DNA from: Sphingobacterium wenxiniae
GTDB taxonomy: Bacteria > Bacteroidota > Bacteroidia > Sphingobacteriales > Sphingobacteriaceae
Assembly (NCBI RefSeq): GCF_900116225.1
Contig: NZ_FOZZ01000006.1
Location: forward strand, 124,001-188,000
Length of the DNA: 64,000 nucleotides
Reading direction: 5' to 3'
In this document: positions 1 through 7,478 of the stretch, piece by piece
How the letters are laid out: every line of letters begins with the position of its first letter
Numbering within the stretch: the stretch's first letter is position 1
The notes under the pieces: generated by a model
What the model saw: only the letters and a program-made list of their open reading frames with translations
What the model was told of the DNA's origin: nothing
Databases searched by the model: none
Translations under genes and position numbers: made by a program

Positions 1-251
1 CCTCGCATTTCAATTGGCACATACATTCTTTTTATTTCCATTGTTGATTTGTCATATTCCTTTATAGCACCACAACCAATGGGTAAATTATCATTCAATG
101 CAACAACTACATTTTTAATAAGGTCAATTTTATTATACTGTACAAAAAAATCATTCGTCTCTCCATTTTTCTTTGCTAGGTCTTTGTCAAGTTCTAAAAC
201 TAAATTTTGAAAGTCTATATTGCCTGAATTTGTCCTGTTTAATGTTGTCAT
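1..251 (-). CDS. GNAT family N-acetyltransferase, N-terminal part
   Basis: An open reading frame starts at the ATG at 251-249 and runs off the left edge, giving 83 codons. The visible end reads PIGCGAIKEYD, then KRMYVP and IEMR, which is the beta4/beta5 entry into the acetyl-CoA loop of GNAT acetyltransferases. The pyrophosphate-binding R/Q-x-x-G-x-G/A motif would lie just beyond the window. The acceptor substrate cannot be told from this part. The gene is separated by a palindromic spacer from the response regulator gene on the same strand. The family call rests on the motif spacing only. Confidence 0.75.
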   Translation of the reverse strand, partial: MTTLNRTNSGNIDFQNLVLELDKDLAKKNGETNDFFVQYNKIDLIKNVVVALNDNLPIGCGAIKEYDKSTMEIKRMYVPIEMR

Positions 252-300
252 ATTTAATTATATAGAATTGTGTTTTTTCAATATTACTAACTGTGTCTAT

Positions 301-505
301 AAAATTGCCTATAACAGTTTGGCAGCTTGGCGAAGGAGCGGAAAATCGAAGCCTAAAGTTTCGATTTAGACGACACGTAGCAAAAGCCAATTTCTATTTG
401 CTAATTTATCAAAAAAAGAGCAAGAAAATTGTTTTTGCGAGAAAATATGCAGAAGTTTTCAACTTAGCCGTTTCCCCACCATTTTACCAATGCGATGTTG
501 TGCGA
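301..505. repeat. Palindromic intergenic spacer, copy 1
   Basis: This spacer starts with ATTGCCTATAACAGTTTGGC and contains the arms AATCGAAGCCTAAAGTTTCGATT. It ends near GTTGTGCGATCGC. The TGCC-TRTAAC core recurs near 5090 (opposite orientation) and at 6741. It separates two unrelated genes. The open frames across it show no recognisable protein. Confidence 0.45.
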
Positions 506-511
506 TCGCTC

Positions 512-1279
512 TTATTTTTCAATCCACTCTCGAAATGTTGCCGTATTACTCTGACTGGTCTTTAAGTAAGTCTCAAATCCTCTTAATTTGATGGCAAGTG
601 TATTTTTGTTGTACCGCTCTATTTTTTCGATGTAAGGTTTGTGAACAAATTCACTTCGATTGATTCGGAAAAAGTCAGAGGGGTTAAGTTGCTGTTCTAT
701 TTCTTTTAATGTAGCTTCGGTAAGCAAGTGTTTCTTCCCTTTGCTATCGTAGGCAAAAATAACACCTTCATTAGCTTCAAAAAACAAGATATTTTCCGTT
801 TCTAAAAAATAAATTCCTTGATGTGTGTTGATGGAAAAACGCTTTTTATATCGTTTTTCGGTAAAGTTTTGCTGAAAAAGTTTCGTGAGATTGGCAATTG
901 AATCATCTTCTCTCGAATTAGAATTTCTAAATAAGAGATATTTGTCCCAAGCTTTTTGAAATCGTTCTTTAGAAAAAGGCTTCAATAGATAAGCGATACC
1001 ATTTCCATCAAAAGCATCCATCCAAAATTGGTCATAAGCTGTGGTAAATATGATAGGGCAGTCAACCTGAACTTGTCTGTAAATTTCGAAAGCATTTCCA
1101 TCCAATAGTTCAATGTCTGAAAAGATGATGTCTGGGTTTTGATTTTTAAGAAACTCAACCGCATCTTCAACCGTGTCCAATTCAGCTATGATTTCGGTAG
1201 TTGAATTTAATTCTTCAATAAACCGTTTAAGCTTTTTACGAGCTGGGATTTCGTCCTCTATAATGAGTATTTTTATCAT
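512..1279 (-). CDS. LytTR-family response regulator
   Basis: A 255-residue cytoplasmic response regulator. Residues 1-115 form a receiver domain with acidic pocket E8/D9, phospho-acceptor D55 in FSDIEL, T79/T80 and K100-P101. Residues 145-250 form a LytTR DNA-binding domain, with FFEANEGVIFAY and the later FFRINRSEFVH typical of the family. Its start overlaps the stop of the upstream sensor kinase in an ATGA arrangement, so the two are translationally coupled and form one signalling pair. It should bind direct repeats in a target promoter after phosphorylation; the target is not evident here. Length and domain order are normal. I am confident of the family, not of the regulon. Confidence 0.92.
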   Translation of the reverse strand: MIKILIIEDEIPARKKLKRFIEELNSTTEIIAELDTVEDAVEFLKNQNPDIIFSDIELLDGNAFEIYRQVQVDCPIIFTTAYDQFWMDAFDGNGIAYLLKPFSKERFQKAWDKYLLFRNSNSREDDSIANLTKLFQQNFTEKRYKKRFSINTHQGIYFLETENILFFEANEGVIFAYDSKGKKHLLTEATLKEIEQQLNPSDFFRINRSEFVHKPYIEKIERYNKNTLAIKLRGFETYLKTSQSNTATFREWIEK

Positions 1280-2304
1280 TGGTTTTTCATATGAATAATG
1301 GGAATGGTTACGGAAAATTCTTTTTCAGATTGATAGACTTTAATTGGATTGTCAGACAACAATTGATATTGTTCTTTTAAGTTTTTCAATGCCCTTCCCG
1401 ATGTTGGCTTTATGTTTCGCTTCAGATTCATATTGTTCGAAACCATAATGTTTTCGTCAATGTGTACATTGATACAAACAGGATTTTCTGATGTGCCCAT
1501 ATTGTGCTGAATGGCATTTTCAATCAGTAATTGTAGACTCAGCGGAACGACAAAACCATTGCTGTTTTTTTCAATATTCAGTTGATACGTATTTTCGTAT
1601 TTATGTTGAATAAGTTTAAAATACTGTTTGGCAAAATCTATTTCTTCGTTGATATTTATTAATTCTTTTTCTGATGATTGCAATACATATCGGTAAATTT
1701 CAGCAAATTCATTCAAGAAATCAGATGCTTTGTGTTTATCTTCTTCAATTAATTGATCCAATACATTCAAATTATTAAATAAAAAATGCGGATTGAGCTG
1801 TGTTTTCAATTGATTGATCTTGCTGTCGGCAAGTGCTTTATGATAGTTCACTAATTGCTCCTGGTGTTTTTTGCTTTTATGGTAGTAGTAGTAAGCAAGA
1901 AAAAAACTACCATAAATAAGACCGTCCAAAAAATCTGAAAATAGAGCAAGGACAAATGTTTGTTGGTTAAAATTCTGTTCTATTTTGTTTAATGTAAAAG
2001 CAATAAGAAGCCCACTTGTCTGCATAATAACAACATATACGATAAGTGATGTGCCAAATATTTTCAACATTTCTTTTGTGTTGAAAACATCGGACTGCTG
2101 CGATTTTCTGATAAAGAAAAGAATCACTAAAAAAAGTAAACCTGAAGCAAGTAGAGAAGCTATTGCCGCTTCGGGTGTAAATGTATATGCATTGATATGT
2201 TGTCTTACTGAAATCCTCGTATAAATAGACTGTACATAGGCAAACAGTGTAATAAACAACAGAAAATGACGGTTTTGATATATTCTATAAAGAAGGGTTT
2301 TCAT
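1276..2304 (-). CDS. LytS-type sensor histidine kinase
   Basis: A 342-residue membrane kinase with four predicted transmembrane helices at about residues 14-30, 45-65, 83-103 and 118-141. A short coiled linker leads to the His_kinase domain, with phospho-accepting H173 in QLNPHFLFNNLN. The degenerate ATPase domain has the N-box LLIENAIQHN and a G-box near SGRALKNL. There is no periplasmic sensor domain, as is common in Bacteroidota LytS-like kinases of this size. It sits upstream of, and overlaps by 4 bp, the LytTR regulator it presumably phosphorylates. The signal is unknown. Confidence 0.9.
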   Translation of the reverse strand: MKTLLYRIYQNRHFLLFITLFAYVQSIYTRISVRQHINAYTFTPEAAIASLLASGLLFLVILFFIRKSQQSDVFNTKEMLKIFGTSLIVYVVIMQTSGLLIAFTLNKIEQNFNQQTFVLALFSDFLDGLIYGSFFLAYYYYHKSKKHQEQLVNYHKALADSKINQLKTQLNPHFLFNNLNVLDQLIEEDKHKASDFLNEFAEIYRYVLQSSEKELININEEIDFAKQYFKLIQHKYENTYQLNIEKNSNGFVVPLSLQLLIENAIQHNMGTSENPVCINVHIDENIMVSNNMNLKRNIKPTSGRALKNLKEQYQLLSDNPIKVYQSEKEFSVTIPIIHMKNQ

Positions 2305-2372
2305 TTCTATATGCTAGTTTCGCAAAAATAGCCCTATAAATCGTATAAGGCTATTTGATAAATTGATTTATT

Positions 2373-3116
2373 TTATTTTTCTTCCGGAAAAGACGCAATT
2401 ATTTCTCCCTTTTCATCAAAGAAATCAAGCTTTGCCTTATTACTCTTATCTACATAAAACATAGCTCTTGGGGATCCTATATCATCAAAGAGAAACAGCC
2501 CGTTGTTTTCACTTCTGTTTTTCCCTATCATCACACGAACAGCACCTCCTACAAGACCTTGTTTTTCGTATTCTTTGTATTTTTCCCGCATCGCTTTCGG
2601 ATTTGTTTTTCTAAGTTCTCCAAGCTCTTTCATAATTTCGAAAGTTTTAAGTTGAGATTCCTTACTTGGGCGATCATTAAATGTCAATCCACTACTTACA
2701 ATCCTTTCATCACCTTGCTGGAAATCTGTTGTAAGTAATTGCATTACCTGATCTCCGTCATACTGGTCATATGTTAGAGAAAGTCCTGCCGAATGACCAT
2801 TTTCATTTTTTTGCCCGTCGTAGATAAATCCTCCGCATTCAATGCCATCCTCATTGAAAAACAACATTCCCGAACGTTTTTTTCTATCATCATTCGTTGG
2901 TCTGCCATTGATTGTGTCATTTCCGTGTGGAAATCTATCCACATTAGTTATCACCATTTTTACAGTGCCGTCTTTTTCCACGATGTTGATGCGTTCTACG
3001 TCTATTTCGTTGAATCTTTGGTTACCCATCTTTTTAAATGCAGATGTTGTAATAAAAAAAACTCCAATGACTGTAGCTAAAGCAAATGTTCTTAAAAAAA
3101 CTAATTCTCTGTTCAT
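2373..3116 (-). CDS. Conserved hypothetical protein with N-terminal membrane anchor
   Basis: The ATG at 3116 is chosen because it places a positively charged start (MNRE) directly before a hydrophobic segment (about residues 8-25, ending ITTSAFKK). An ATG at 3161 would add 15 unlikely residues. The segment reads as a signal peptide or single N-terminal anchor, so the rest is probably periplasmic. The mature part is rich in short beta-like repeats (INIVEKDGTVKMVI, MLFFNEDGIECGGF, LFLFDDIGSPRAMF, KLDFFDEKGEII) resembling repeated beta-hairpins. I do not recognise a catalytic motif. It lies alone between the two-component pair and the insertion sequence. Function unknown. Confidence 0.75.
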   Translation of the reverse strand: MNRELVFLRTFALATVIGVFFITTSAFKKMGNQRFNEIDVERINIVEKDGTVKMVITNVDRFPHGNDTINGRPTNDDRKKRSGMLFFNEDGIECGGFIYDGQKNENGHSAGLSLTYDQYDGDQVMQLLTTDFQQGDERIVSSGLTFNDRPSKESQLKTFEIMKELGELRKTNPKAMREKYKEYEKQGLVGGAVRVMIGKNRSENNGLFLFDDIGSPRAMFYVDKSNKAKLDFFDEKGEIIASFPEEK

Positions 3117-3241
3117 CTTTTTTGATTTTAAATGTTTGATGAAGCAAAAATATTGTGACATAATTTCTTGTTCAATATAAAAACAATAATTACAGGATAA
3201 AATCGAATGAACTGAGGAAATTAAGCGTTGAATTCAGTTAG

Positions 3242-3261
3242 AGTGTCGCACAACGGCAGTT
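3242..3261. repeat. Left half of palindromic spacer copy 2, split by the insertion sequence
   Basis: GTGTCGCACAACGGCAGTT stops at the left end of the insertion sequence and resumes beyond its right end as GTTTGACGGTTCGGGGC. Removing the element and one GTT restores an uninterrupted spacer. Confidence 0.5.
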
Positions 3262-4950
3262 TGTCTAATAACCTAAATTGATTTTCAGATCTAACTCCTA
3301 TTAGTTAAATATACGCGATTTAAGGCTATAATAAAAGTGTCCTTATTGTACAAATATGTATTTACGAAATGCAAGAAACTCCCTAAGAAAAGCTTAAAAT
3401 GACAGACAAAAAGGTAATAAAAACAAGCAAGCATAATCAGATGCTTTTGAAGTGTATTTTTGTCTATCAAGTTGAATATTCTTCTCAGATTGAATGCTGT
3501 AAATATTAAGCCTACATCAGCAGAAGCATGTTTAATGGTTTTCTTTGTCATGATATAATAGAAGCCCCACTGGCGTTTGATGATGCCAAAAGGATGCTCG
3601 ACAAAAGCCTGCCGCCTTCGGTATAATTCTTTGTTGTTTATTATACGTTGTTTATTCGCCTCAATCAGTTCTGCATGTTCAGTACGTTCTATTAACCTGC
3701 CTGCTTTGTTCTTTGTACAGGGTTCAAACAAGCTGCAAGATTTACAGGCAGCCGTCTTATAATGCTTCATCCTGTTAGTTGTTTTGCCATGTTTTTTAAA
3801 GTACCACCTTCCATTGGTTTGCAATTGCTGGCCTGCCGGGCAGGTATAGTGGTCGAGCTTTTTATCATACCTAAAGTTAGCCACATCAAAAGCAATGTTC
3901 GGAGCATGTGAGGCAACTTCCGGTACAGCGACCATTACTGATACTCCCTGTTTGTGAGCGTAATCAAACTCCGTTCCAGTATGGTAACCTTTATCATAAA
4001 GCAGTATGAAATCACTTTTTCCGATAATGTTTTTTGCTCTTCGAACCATATTTCCCATAGCTTTGCTATCGTTCTGGTTGGTTACTTTAAAATCGATCGG
4101 GATGTTGTGTTTAGCATCGACAGTAGTTTGAACATTGTAGGCCACCTCAGTAATGTTATTTCGAGTTATCAACTGTCTGCTGTCGGGATCAGAACTTGAG
4201 ATCTGTACTTCATTAGTTTCTTCCAGCTGTTTCTGAAAAGTGTGGTATTTGTTTTTCTGGAGATTGTGTTTGGCTATTTTCTGTTGAATTTCTATTTTTT
4301 TAGCATCGCTAAGTATGTTGTCTTGCTCATCGAGGATGGTATTATATGCTGATAGTTTCTCATCGATATAATCTAAATGTCTTTTAATTTTAGTAGGATT
4401 AAAGTTGTTTTTCTTCGAATTTTGTGCCCTAAGTTTCGTGCTATCTCCCGCCAGAAGTTTGGCACCGATCAAATCAAAGTTTTTGGCAAGAGCAACCGTA
4501 GCATGGAATATCTTACGGATCGCCTTAGGGTTATTTTTTCTAAAATTGGCAATGGTATTGTGATCGGGCACAAGAGTTTTCAGGAGCCACATGAGTTCAA
4601 TGTTTCGTTTACACTCTTTCTCTAAAGCTCTGGACGACCGAATTCGGTTGAGATAACCGTAAATATAAAGTTTTAAAAGTACCGCAGGGTGGTATGCAGG
4701 TCTACCATTGTCTACAAAGTTCATATCAAACCCGTAATCTTTCATGTTGATTGCTGAAACAAAAAGATCAATCAACCGTACTTCATTCTCTTGGCTAATA
4801 GCTTGTTCTAAACAGAAAAATTCAGTCTGATTTCTATCTTTTCCTACGATGAATTTCATACTACAAAATATGAAAAATAGATCTTATTAAAGCGAAATAG
4901 TAGGAAAAGTTATAAATACTTATGTGAATAAGTAGAAAGGTTTTTAGACA
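3262..4950. mobile_element. IS1182-type insertion sequence, apparently complete
   Basis: A 1689-bp element with imperfect terminal inverted repeats read inwards as TGTCTAATAACCT (left) and TGTCTAAAAACCT (right), 12 of 13 matching. GTT flanks both ends directly (3259-3261 and 4951-4953), consistent with a 3-bp target duplication. It encodes one transposase that fills most of its length. It has inserted into a palindromic intergenic spacer without breaking a gene. Confidence 0.75.
3291..4859 (-). CDS. IS1182-family transposase
   Basis: A 522-residue DDE transposase. The N-terminal DUF772-type domain (about 15-115) includes NGRPAYHPAVLLKLYIYGYL. The catalytic core has D139 in LLAGDSTKLRAQNS, D289 in LLYDKGYHTG and E421 in FVEHPFGIIKR. 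The Y/W-rich GFYYIMTKK region follows, and a cysteine cluster (C340, C372, C375, C381) sits between the second and third acidic residues, as in other IS1182 members. No frameshift or stop is seen and all three acidic residues are present, so it may be active. The C-terminal tail of about 50 residues is hydrophobic and less conserved-looking. Confidence 0.93.
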   Translation of the reverse strand: MKFIVGKDRNQTEFFCLEQAISQENEVRLIDLFVSAINMKDYGFDMNFVDNGRPAYHPAVLLKLYIYGYLNRIRSSRALEKECKRNIELMWLLKTLVPDHNTIANFRKNNPKAIRKIFHATVALAKNFDLIGAKLLAGDSTKLRAQNSKKNNFNPTKIKRHLDYIDEKLSAYNTILDEQDNILSDAKKIEIQQKIAKHNLQKNKYHTFQKQLEETNEVQISSSDPDSRQLITRNNITEVAYNVQTTVDAKHNIPIDFKVTNQNDSKAMGNMVRRAKNIIGKSDFILLYDKGYHTGTEFDYAHKQGVSVMVAVPEVASHAPNIAFDVANFRYDKKLDHYTCPAGQQLQTNGRWYFKKHGKTTNRMKHYKTAACKSCSLFEPCTKNKAGRLIERTEHAELIEANKQRIINNKELYRRRQAFVEHPFGIIKRQWGFYYIMTKKTIKHASADVGLIFTAFNLRRIFNLIDKNTLQKHLIMLACFYYLFVCHFKLFLGSFLHFVNTYLYNKDTFIIALNRVYLTNRS

Positions 4951-5098
4951 GTTTGACGGTTCGGGGCTTGGCGTTCGGGCGGGATTTTTAGCACAAACGT
5001 TGATTCGAAGAACCAAAGTCCAAATATACAAAAAAGCGTCAAACGAAGCACTAAACCCCGCCTGACGCCAAACCCTTGTTACAGGCAGTGTTTTTCGT
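4951..5098. repeat. Palindromic spacer copy 2, right half, about 150 bp
   Basis: The arm GGGGCTTGGCGTTCGGGCGG near 4973 pairs with CCCGCCTGACGCCAAACCC near 5056-5074. The spacer ends with TTGTTACAGGCAGTG, the reverse complement of the TGCCTGTAAC core seen in copy 3. It is GC-richer than the flanking genes and contains no plausible reading frame. It could form a long hairpin in RNA or in single-stranded DNA. Confidence 0.55.
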
Positions 5099-5100
5099 TA

Positions 5101-5838
5101 CTACCAATCAATTTCGCCTGTTGTTGGATTAGTTTCTTCACTGATAAATTTTCCTGTTACACCGTCTTTGTCTAATAAAGCATATTTTACAATGCGTTTT
5201 CCTGCTTCTTCAACTTCGCCACCGTTGAAACCCGTAAAGTCGGTTTTTGTGTAACCCGGACAAACTGCATTTACTTTGAAAGGTGTGTCCCGAAGTTCGT
5301 AAGCCAAATGAACAGTAAACATATTCAAAGCCGATTTTGACGAACCGTAAACTGCATATTTTGCAAAGTTGTAACCGAACCAATTCGGGTCGCTTTGAAG
5401 TGTAAGTGAACCAACACTTGTGCTTACATTTACAATTCTTGGTTCTGGCGATTTTTTAAGCAAATCAATAAATGCTTGTGTAACTCTTGCTACGCCAAAT
5501 ACATTGGTGTTAAACGCTGACAAAAATTGTTCTGAACTTGCTTCAAGTGCGGTATATGGTGCACCGCCATTGATACCTGCGTTGTTAATCAAAACGTCCA
5601 AACTATCTGTCTTTTTTCCGATTTCTGTTCGGGCATTTTTTACCGAATTATCATCGGTTACGTCAATTTGAATTGCTTCAACGTTTGTCAGATTTTCGGC
5701 TTTCAGTTTTTCAACGGCTTGTAAACCGCTTTCCAAATTTCGGCTTCCGATGTAAACGTAAAGTCCTTTTTGCAATAATTGTTTTGCTGTTTCAAAGCCA
5801 ATGCCTTTGTTTGCTCCTGTGATAAATGCTGTCTTCAT
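5101..5838 (-). CDS. SDR family NAD(P)-dependent oxidoreductase
   Basis: A 245-residue classical short-chain dehydrogenase/reductase, expected to be a soluble carbonyl or alcohol oxidoreductase. It has the cofactor motif TGANKGIG (residues 7-14), an acidic residue after beta3 (IDVTDDNS, D59/D62), NNAG at 85-88, catalytic S139 in NVSTSVG and Y164-x3-K168 in YGSSK. N110 in FNTNVFG completes the tetrad. R33 after beta2 (GSRN) suggests NADP(H) preference. It lies downstream of a Crp-like regulator on the same strand, 79 bp from its stop, and the same palindromic box precedes both genes. The substrate is unknown. Confidence 0.92.
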   Translation of the reverse strand: MKTAFITGANKGIGFETAKQLLQKGLYVYIGSRNLESGLQAVEKLKAENLTNVEAIQIDVTDDNSVKNARTEIGKKTDSLDVLINNAGINGGAPYTALEASSEQFLSAFNTNVFGVARVTQAFIDLLKKSPEPRIVNVSTSVGSLTLQSDPNWFGYNFAKYAVYGSSKSALNMFTVHLAYELRDTPFKVNAVCPGYTKTDFTGFNGGEVEEAGKRIVKYALLDKDGVTGKFISEETNPTTGEIDW

Positions 5839-5892
5839 TTTTTTCTGTTTTAATATTTACGGTGCAAAGATTGACCGATTAAAAATGAAGTC

Positions 5893-5914
5893 ATTTACCA
5901 TTTGGTAAAAAGTG
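5893..5914. promoter_or_regulatory. Palindromic box upstream of the SDR gene
   Basis: TTTACC-ATTT-GGTAAA (5894-5909) lies inside a 22-bp sequence that is repeated identically at 6517-6538. It is 55 bp upstream of the SDR start. The most likely binder is the neighbouring Crp-like regulator, but this is inference. Confidence 0.6.
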
Positions 5915-5917
5915 ATT

Positions 5918-6484
5918 TTAGTGGATATTTTTTCTTATTCTGCTCAATGATTGTTGTGTAACGCCCAAATAAGAAGCAATGTGAGAAAGAGCAACACGAT
6001 TAGTAAGTGATGGATAGTTTTCTAAAAATTCCAAATAACGTGTAGTTGCATCTTGTGAAATTACAGGGCTTTTTCTTGATTTTTGATAAAGGCACTTTTG
6101 CACCATTTTGTTTTTTATGTTGTCCCAACCTACGATTGTATGAGAAAGTTCTTCCCAATCTTGTTTTGAAAACACAATGAGTTTGCAATTTGTGCTGGCT
6201 TGCAAATATTCGGCAGAAGCCGAATATGCTTCAAAATTCACATAATCAACTACCAAATTATTTTCAGCAATAAAACAGCGTGTAATTTCTTCGCCTTTGT
6301 TGTTGTAGTAGCAACCACGAACTACACCGTCCACAACGAAACCGACTTGTCGGGGAATTTTACCTGCTTCTGAAAAATACTCGTCCTTGCGAAGTTCTAT
6401 TTCCGTCACTTTACTTGTAATAAGGTCAATTTGTTGTTTGTTCAAATTTCCAAATTGTAAAATATATTCTATCAATTCTTTCAT
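5918..6484 (-). CDS. Crp/Fnr family transcriptional regulator
   Basis: A 188-residue protein with a cyclic-nucleotide-binding-like beta-roll (about residues 20-115) and a C-terminal helix-turn-helix (about 165-186, VALSHIASYLGVTQQSLSRI). The phosphate-binding cassette with the R-x-A signature of true cAMP binders is not evident, as is usual for the short Bacteroidota Crp-like proteins, so the effector is unknown. There is no Fnr-type cysteine set. It precedes the SDR gene, and identical 22-bp palindromic boxes lie upstream of both. This suggests autoregulation plus control of the reductase, perhaps in response to a reactive small molecule. Confidence 0.88.
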   Translation of the reverse strand: MKELIEYILQFGNLNKQQIDLITSKVTEIELRKDEYFSEAGKIPRQVGFVVDGVVRGCYYNNKGEEITRCFIAENNLVVDYVNFEAYSASAEYLQASTNCKLIVFSKQDWEELSHTIVGWDNIKNKMVQKCLYQKSRKSPVISQDATTRYLEFLENYPSLTNRVALSHIASYLGVTQQSLSRIRKNIH

Positions 6485-6516
6485 TGTCGCAAAGTTAGAA
6501 AACTGCTTCGTCTATT

Positions 6517-6538
6517 ATTTACCATTTGGTAAAAAGTG
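6517..6538. promoter_or_regulatory. Palindromic box upstream of the Crp-like gene
   Basis: The second copy of the 22-bp box with TTTACC-ATTT-GGTAAA at 6518-6533 lies 34 bp upstream of the regulator start, a position typical of an autoregulatory operator or promoter element. Confidence 0.6.
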
Positions 6539-7010
6539 TCTGTCTGGTTGCAAACCGTTACTACGGTGTTAGATGTTTGTCAGTCGGATAATTTTTTCTA
6601 AAAGTCAGCGATGGACTGTCCAACCGCAAAAGTTTAGAAAAGAACTGTCGTTAAAATTTAGAACAAAGTCCAATGAAAGTTCCTCAAGGACAGTCCTACG
6701 ATGAGTTTTTCAAGTGTCGGGCTGTGTAGTCGTGTAACATTGCCTGTAACGGCTCGGCGGCTTTGCGAAGCGACGGAATTCATCAGGCGGTGAAGGCGCC
6801 GAGCCGATGATACGCAAGGAGCGTAGCGGATTGCGTATCATCATTAGTATTAACGAAACGAATATACAAAAAATTTCGCCTAACCAATCCTATAGGCGCA
6901 TTTCGCTATTTGTTTTTAATTCTTATATAACTAATTGGTATACTTTTATTTAGTAAGTGTGGTTGTCATGGATAACGTAGCAAAATATTTAAAAGTATAA
7001 TCTCTTCGAT
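6539..7010. repeat. Gene-free stretch with palindromic spacer copy 3
   Basis: The core ATTGCCTGTAAC is at 6739-6750. It is followed by the arms GGCTCGGCG (6751-6759) and CGCCGAGCC (6797-6805), and then by a second perfect 12-bp inverted repeat, GATGATACGCAA (6806-6817) with TTGCGTATCATC (6831-6842), loop 13 nt. The 200 bp before it and the 170 AT-rich bp after it hold no supported gene; the latter is the upstream region of the broken integrase. Confidence 0.55.
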
Positions 7011-7234
7011 ATGAATAGCGAAATCATACTTGACACGTTCGAAAAGAGATTGTCGATACAGCGATACGCAGACAACACTATTAGATCGTACAAGGACTAT
7101 GCGAGTGTATTTCTCAAGCATGTCAGTAAATATCCTTCGCTTGAGGATGTCCCCTTATCAGAAATTGAAGCATTTATAAACGAAAAAGTAAAAAATACAA
7201 AAATCAGTGTTTCCTATCACAAAGGGTTGGTTGG
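7011..7234 (+). pseudogene. Tyrosine integrase, 5' fragment
   Basis: About 75 residues of an integrase core-binding (SAM-like) domain: FEKRLSIQRYADNTIRSY, then YASVFLKHVSKYP and a helix ending ISVSYHKGLVG. The similarity stops at about 7230, where intron-like sequence begins and a stop codon soon follows (7251-7253). The catalytic domain with the R-H-R-Y residues is missing, so no functional recombinase can be made. The truncation coincides with the 3' end of a group II intron, which suggests deletion between an intron and the integrase gene. No other part of this gene was found in the window. Confidence 0.7.
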
Positions 7235-7313
7235 ATCTGGAAGAGCCGTGTAAGGCGAGATTTTTACGCACGGTTCTGTGAGGGCTTTGGGGTGAATTCC
7301 CCTTAGCTACTCG
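7235..7313 (+). mobile_element. Group II intron 3' remnant (domains V and VI)
   Basis: Positions 7243-7276 form a 34-nt domain V: GAGCCGTGT pairs with GCACGGTTC around a GCGAGA-containing helix and loop, the usual size and shape. A domain VI hairpin follows (GGCTTTGGGG-TGAA-TTCCCCTTAGCT), and the segment ends at CTACTCGAC, typical of bacterial intron 3' ends. Domains I-IV and the reverse transcriptase gene are absent, so it cannot splice. It joins an integrase fragment to an ORF6N fragment. Confidence 0.75.
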
Positions 7314-7316
7314 ACA

Positions 7317-7358
7317 CCTTAAAGATTCGTATTCCTCTTGTGTTAGTTCAAACATGAA
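7317..7358 (-). pseudogene. ORF6N-domain gene fragment
   Basis: On the minus strand the translation reads FMFELTQEEYESLR, matching FMFELTKEEYDIILRS in the intact ORF6N protein at 13116-13718. The match starts exactly where the intron remnant ends, so the intron appears to have been inserted in, or recombined into, an antisense ORF6N gene. Only 14 codons are recognisable. Confidence 0.55.
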
Positions 7359-7478
7359 GATGGACAGGTAGCTTAATTTCAAAGTGACGATACAATTTTG
7401 CTAATTGTTTATTAATGTTGAAACATAGTACTTATTAGACATATCGGAATATTTGGTTGTAAAAGAATTCATCTTAGA

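Noticed and set aside
293..565. Open plus-strand frame of 90 codons
   Set aside because: It runs through a palindromic spacer and the antisense end of the response regulator gene, with no recognisable protein features.
5040..5098. Integron attC site
   Set aside because: The inverted arms look similar in layout, but the GTTACAG core does not match the GTTRRRY consensus and no integron integrase is seen.
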